NCBI GenBank assembly: GCA_900549545.1
Contig: URPA01000015.1
Location: 1 to 34,600 of the forward strand
Reading direction: 5' to 3'
Source: an uncultured Eubacteriales bacterium
GTDB taxonomy: Bacteria > Bacillota > Clostridia > Oscillospirales > Oscillospiraceae
DNA: 34,600 nucleotides
The stretch's first letter is position 1, and each line of letters opens with the position of its first letter. The notes beneath the pieces are model-generated. The model ran no database searches. It saw nothing but the letters and a program-made list of their open reading frames with translations, and was not told the DNA's origin. The translations under genes were made by a program, and so were the position numbers. Positions 31,267-34,600 of this stretch are shown here, one piece after another.

Positions 31267-32289
31267 ATGAAGAAGTTTTTAGCACTCATTCTGGCCCTGT
31301 GCATGGTTTTTGCCCTCTGCGCATGCGGCAATTCATCCGCCCCCGCCGAGAGTCAGGCTCCCGCGGAGAGCGAAGCCCCCGCTGATGCTCCGGCTGAGGC
31401 CCCTGTTGTCAACGACAAGCTCACCTTCACCACTGGCGGCGATACCGGTACATATTATGCCTACGGCAGTGTGCTGGCCCAGTATGTCAGCGCCAACACC
31501 GGCCTTGATGTGACCGCTGTCACCGGCAACGGCTCTCAGGCCAATGTTGAGGACCTGGATTCCGGCGCTGTTCAGCTGGCCTTCTGCCAGTCTGACGTTA
31601 TGAGCTATGCCTACACCGGCACTAACCTCTTCGCTGAGGCCGGTGCTGTTGACAGCTTCTCCACCGTCGCCGCGCTCTACATGGAGCAGGTTCAGATCGT
31701 CACCCTCAACCCCGACATTAAGACTGTCGAGGATCTGCGCGGCAAGAACGTCTCCATCGGCGCTCGCGGTTCCGGCGTTTACTTCAACGCCCTCGATGTT
31801 CTCGGTGTCTACGGCATGACCGAGGACGACATCAAGCCCGTTTACCAGAGCTTCGGTGACAGCGCCGAGAGCCTCAAGGACGGCAAGATCGACGCCGCCT
31901 TCATCGTTGCGGGCGCTCCCACCACCGCCATCACCGACCTCTCCACCGGCAGTCAGGTCTACCTCGTGAGCATTGACGATGACCACATCGGCCAGCTCAT
32001 TGAGAAGTCCCCCTACTACACCGCTTACACCGTCGCCGCTGACACCTACGGCATGCCCGAGGATTGCCAGACTGTCGCCGTCGGCGCTGTGGTCCTCGCA
32101 AGGGACGATGTGTCTGAGGACGCTATCTACGCTTTTGTCTCCACCATTTTTGAAAATGCAGCCGACATTCAGCACGGCAAGGCTGAGGAGCTGGATCTTG
32201 AGTTCGCCGCCTCTATCACCGATGTGCCTTACCACGCCGGCGCTGCGAAGTACTTTGCTGAAAAGGGTTTTGACGTCCCCGTAAAGTAA
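31267..32289 (+). CDS. TAXI family TRAP transporter solute-binding lipoprotein
   Basis: This 340-residue lipoprotein captures the substrate outside the membrane. It has a signal peptide with lipobox LCAC (Cys at 20), an Ala/Pro/Glu linker (~22-48), then the TAXI domain starting LTFTTGGDTGTYYAYGSVLA, typical of the family. VEDLRGKNVSIGARGSG and PYYTAYTVAADTYG are other family segments. TAXI systems are reported or proposed to carry organic acids such as glutamate or 2-oxoglutarate, but the substrate here is unknown. A strong SD (AGGAGG) and highly biased codons suggest high expression. The permease follows after an attenuator-like hairpin. Confidence 0.92.
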   Translation: MKKFLALILALCMVFALCACGNSSAPAESQAPAESEAPADAPAEAPVVNDKLTFTTGGDTGTYYAYGSVLAQYVSANTGLDVTAVTGNGSQANVEDLDSGAVQLAFCQSDVMSYAYTGTNLFAEAGAVDSFSTVAALYMEQVQIVTLNPDIKTVEDLRGKNVSIGARGSGVYFNALDVLGVYGMTEDDIKPVYQSFGDSAESLKDGKIDAAFIVAGAPTTAITDLSTGSQVYLVSIDDDHIGQLIEKSPYYTAYTVAADTYGMPEDCQTVAVGAVVLARDDVSEDAIYAFVSTIFENAADIQHGKAEELDLEFAASITDVPYHAGAAKYFAEKGFDVPVK

Positions 32290-32306
32290 TTGCTTTTCGC
32301 ACTCTG

Positions 32307-32335
32307 GGCTACGGCGCAATTATAGCGCCGTAGCC
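32307..32335 (+). terminator. partial terminator between binding protein and permease
   Basis: An 11-bp perfect stem (GGCTACGGCGC / GCGCCGTAGCC, loop AATTATA) is followed by TTTCTGCTT. The short T-run suggests incomplete termination, so that the binding protein is made in excess of the permease. Confidence 0.7.
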
Positions 32336-32418
32336 TTTCTGCTTACTGCGGCAGTAGTCTGCCGCGTATGGGATACAAGTTAATTGATCCCTATTCTTCA
32401 GAAAGGAAAACATCCTGT

Positions 32419-34380
32419 ATGTCTCACACACAAGATAATGACGCGATAAATGTCGATGTGGGAACCGCTGAAGAAGTAGAGGAGATCATGCGCAAATACG
32501 ACAGAGAGTCCAACACCCGCATTTGGGAGGGCAAACCTGCCCTGATTGTGCGTGGCTTGATGGTTGTCTTTTCCCTGTATTGCATTTACTCCACCCTTTT
32601 CAGTGTCGCCGCTCTTGAGAAGCGCCTGACGGCTTTTTTGGCCGCTATCATTCTCATGGGCTATCTCACCTATCCCGCGAGCAAGCACCATGTCCGCCCG
32701 AACTACATCCCGTGGTATGACTATATCCTGATGGCGCTTGGCACCGGCTCTTTCTTTTACTATTGCTTTGGCTATGACAAAATCATACAGACACTCACCA
32801 GCGCGTCGAGGATGACTCCTGCGCTGACGATTATCGGCATCATCGGCATCCTCTGCCTGATGGAGCTTTGCCGCCGCAGCGTGGGCGTGCCCATTCTGTG
32901 CGTGGCCGGTGCTCTGCTGGTGTATACCTTCACCACCGGCATAGGCATCCAGCGGCTTATCTACACCCTGTTTTTCACCACCAGCGGCGTGCTCTCCACG
33001 CCTATCAACGTCTGCGCGAAGTACATTGTGGTGTTTATCATCTTTGGCGCCTTCCTTGAGCGGACGGGAATTGCGGCGTTTTTCATTGACCTTGCAAACT
33101 CCCTCGTCGGTCGTTTTTCGGGCGGCCCCGCAAAGGTTGCGGTCATCTCCTCGGCCCTTTGCGGCATGGTGTCCGGCTCCTCCGTCGGCAACACCGTTAC
33201 AACCGGTTCTGTCACCATCCCGATGATGAAAAAGACCGGCTACAAGGCCGAGTTTGCGGGCGCGGTTGAGGCCGCCGCCTCCACGGGCGGTCAGATAATG
33301 CCGCCTATCATGGGCGCCGCCGCCTTCCTGATGGCCGAGTACATGAGCATTCCATACGCGGATGTGGCCCTGCGCGCCATTCTCCCCGCCGTGCTGTACT
33401 TTGCCGGTATCTTCATCGCCGTGCATCTTGAGGCGAAGAAGCTGGGCCTCAAGGGCATCCCCGTCAGTGAGCTGCCCCGGTTTACAAAGCTGCTGCCGCG
33501 TGTTTATCTGCTGCTGCCGCTGGTTATCCTTATCTGGCTTGTGACCTCCGGCACACGCACCATGCAGTTTTCAGCGTCCATCGCGATAATTGCCACCATC
33601 GTTGTCAGCCTCTTTGACAGGCAGAACCGCATTACCCTCTCCCGCATTTTAGAGGCTCTCGAGGCGGGCGGCAAGGGCACTATCACGGTTGCCGTGGCCT
33701 GCGCCATGGCGGGCATCATTGCCGGCTGCATCACCGCGACCGGTCTTGCCTCCAAGCTCATCACCGCCGTCGTCTCCATCAGCAGCAAGAGCGCCTTTAT
33801 AAGCCCCACGCTCATCGCCCTGATGCTGACAATGGTCTGCTGCATCATTCTGGGTATGGGTGTGCCCACCACCGCGAACTACTGCATCATGGCATCCACC
33901 TGCGCGCCCATTCTTATCACCATAGGCGTTCCCAAGATTGCGGCGCACTTCTTTGTGTTCTACTTTGGCATTGTGGCCGACATTACGCCGCCTGTGGCTC
34001 TGGCCGCATATGCAGGCTCCGCCATCGCCAAGTCTAACCCCATGAAAACCGGCATAAACGCCACGAAGCTCGCCATCGGCGCCTTCGTTGTGCCGTATAT
34101 CTTCTGCCTTAACCCGGCGATGCTGTTTATCGACACCACAGCCGGCGCCGTTGTGCAGATTATCATCACCTCAATTATCGGCATCTTCGGCGTGGCCGCC
34201 GCCATGAACGGCTACCTCTTCCGCATGATGAACTGGTTTGTGCGAATCGTTATCTGCGTGGCCGGCCTCATGATGATGGACCCGAAGATAATCACCGACG
34301 TTGTTGGCATCGTCCTGCTGGCCGCCATGGTCGCATGGCAGTATTTCGGCGCGAAGCGCCAGCGCAAGGCCGAAGCCTGA
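32419..34380 (+). CDS. TRAP transporter permease, DctQ-DctM fusion (TAXI type)
   Basis: This 653-residue membrane protein fuses the small (4-helix) and large (12-helix) TRAP subunits, as usual for TAXI systems. Family segments are VISSALCGMVSGSSVGNTVT, AASTGGQIMPPIMGAAAFLM and GMGVPTTANYCIMAS. It imports the solute delivered by the upstream lipoprotein using an ion gradient. I chose the ATG at 32419 because AAAGGA lies 11 bp upstream and the N-terminus (MSHTQDND) is sensible; an upstream in-frame ATG at 32368 lacks an SD and overlaps the region after the hairpin. The end is complete, with a terminator 41 bp later. Confidence 0.94.
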   Translation: MSHTQDNDAINVDVGTAEEVEEIMRKYDRESNTRIWEGKPALIVRGLMVVFSLYCIYSTLFSVAALEKRLTAFLAAIILMGYLTYPASKHHVRPNYIPWYDYILMALGTGSFFYYCFGYDKIIQTLTSASRMTPALTIIGIIGILCLMELCRRSVGVPILCVAGALLVYTFTTGIGIQRLIYTLFFTTSGVLSTPINVCAKYIVVFIIFGAFLERTGIAAFFIDLANSLVGRFSGGPAKVAVISSALCGMVSGSSVGNTVTTGSVTIPMMKKTGYKAEFAGAVEAAASTGGQIMPPIMGAAAFLMAEYMSIPYADVALRAILPAVLYFAGIFIAVHLEAKKLGLKGIPVSELPRFTKLLPRVYLLLPLVILIWLVTSGTRTMQFSASIAIIATIVVSLFDRQNRITLSRILEALEAGGKGTITVAVACAMAGIIAGCITATGLASKLITAVVSISSKSAFISPTLIALMLTMVCCIILGMGVPTTANYCIMASTCAPILITIGVPKIAAHFFVFYFGIVADITPPVALAAYAGSAIAKSNPMKTGINATKLAIGAFVVPYIFCLNPAMLFIDTTAGAVVQIIITSIIGIFGVAAAMNGYLFRMMNWFVRIVICVAGLMMMDPKIITDVVGIVLLAAMVAWQYFGAKRQRKAEA

Positions 34381-34421
34381 CAAAAAAAGAAGCCCCAAAG
34401 CTAAGGGCTCATAATGAAGTT

Positions 34422-34463
34422 AAGGGCAAGACAGACTCCTTTGGTCTGTCTTGCCCTTTTTAT
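34422..34463 (+). terminator. terminator of the TRAP operon
   Basis: A 15-bp perfect stem (AAGGGCAAGACAGAC / GTCTGTCTTGCCCTT, loop TCCTTTG) runs into a T-run (CCCTTTTTAT). Confidence 0.93.
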
Positions 34464-34534
34464 AATGGGTTGCAGCGATAAATTGGGAGTTGTCGCACTG
34501 ATGCGCATCGCATAAACTGCACCGCAGTCACTTG

Positions 34535-34580
34535 CTTCCCCATGAGGGGGAAGTGGCGAGCTTGCGAGCCGATAGGGGGG
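34535..34580. repeat. family A-like half element at the window edge
   Basis: CTTCCCC / GGGGGAAG with loop ATGA is followed by TGGCGAGCTTGCGAGCCGATA, cut here for length in meaning as hairpin plus GAGC/GCGAGC repeat, similar to 22056-22101. The element may continue past the window. Nothing else is seen in 34464-34534. Confidence 0.5.
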
Positions 34581-34600
34581 CTGTCCTGCTTCGCGTTGAT

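Overview
The window looks like the replication-origin region of a moderately GC-rich, anaerobic, endospore-forming Clostridia, most likely of the Oscillospiraceae/Ruminococcaceae type. The evidence is the typical Bacillota block dnaA-dnaN-S4 protein-recF-remB-gyrB-gyrA, a GerA/GerC/GerB spore germination operon, an oxygen-sensitive class III ribonucleotide reductase, Clostridia-type 16S rRNA sequence at the left edge, and many small dispersed palindromic elements of a kind common in gut Clostridia. The family-level placement is inference; no complete marker was compared.

Layout, left to right. At 1-392 are the 5' end of a 16S rRNA gene (minus strand, leaving the window), its leader and two tandem promoters. 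At 467-4322 is the germinant-receptor operon gerA-gerC-gerB (plus strand). From 4691 to 21917 nearly everything is on the minus strand: a PrsA-like foldase lipoprotein, mfd, a GNAT-like protein, an ABC exporter half-transporter, rnhA, a small SHOCT-type membrane protein, gyrA, gyrB, remB, recF, the S4 protein, dnaN and dnaA. The 211-bp dnaA-dnaN spacer (20393-20603) carries the best origin candidate, with variant DnaA boxes, TTTCAACA-like repeats, a DnaA-trio-like tract and an AT-rich block.

Upstream of dnaA (21985-22860) no rpmH/rnpA is seen. That space holds repeats: a 28-bp tandem repeat and one copy each of two MITE-like families that recur near 4.3 kb and 5.9 kb. Next come a small XRE regulator, a perfect 24-bp palindromic operator and a divergent ORF of unknown function that runs through the glmS terminator. 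Then glmS (minus) faces away from nrdG-nrdD-trxB (plus). nrdG-nrdD is preceded by two NrdR boxes and a consensus promoter, and NrdD has a C-terminal thioredoxin-like domain that TrxB could reduce. A Cof-type HAD phosphatase (minus) and a TAXI-type TRAP transporter (binding lipoprotein plus fused permease) end the window.

Working logic: the left arm is housekeeping for initiation, supercoiling and repair, co-directional with a leftward fork. Most genes right of glmS are co-directional with a rightward fork. The ger operon, glmS and the HAD gene run against their forks. I see no CRISPR array, tRNA, prophage or complete insertion sequence. The least explained parts are the two palindromic element families, the XRE/operator/ORF locus, the redoxin-fused NrdD and the unassigned segment 22335-22560.
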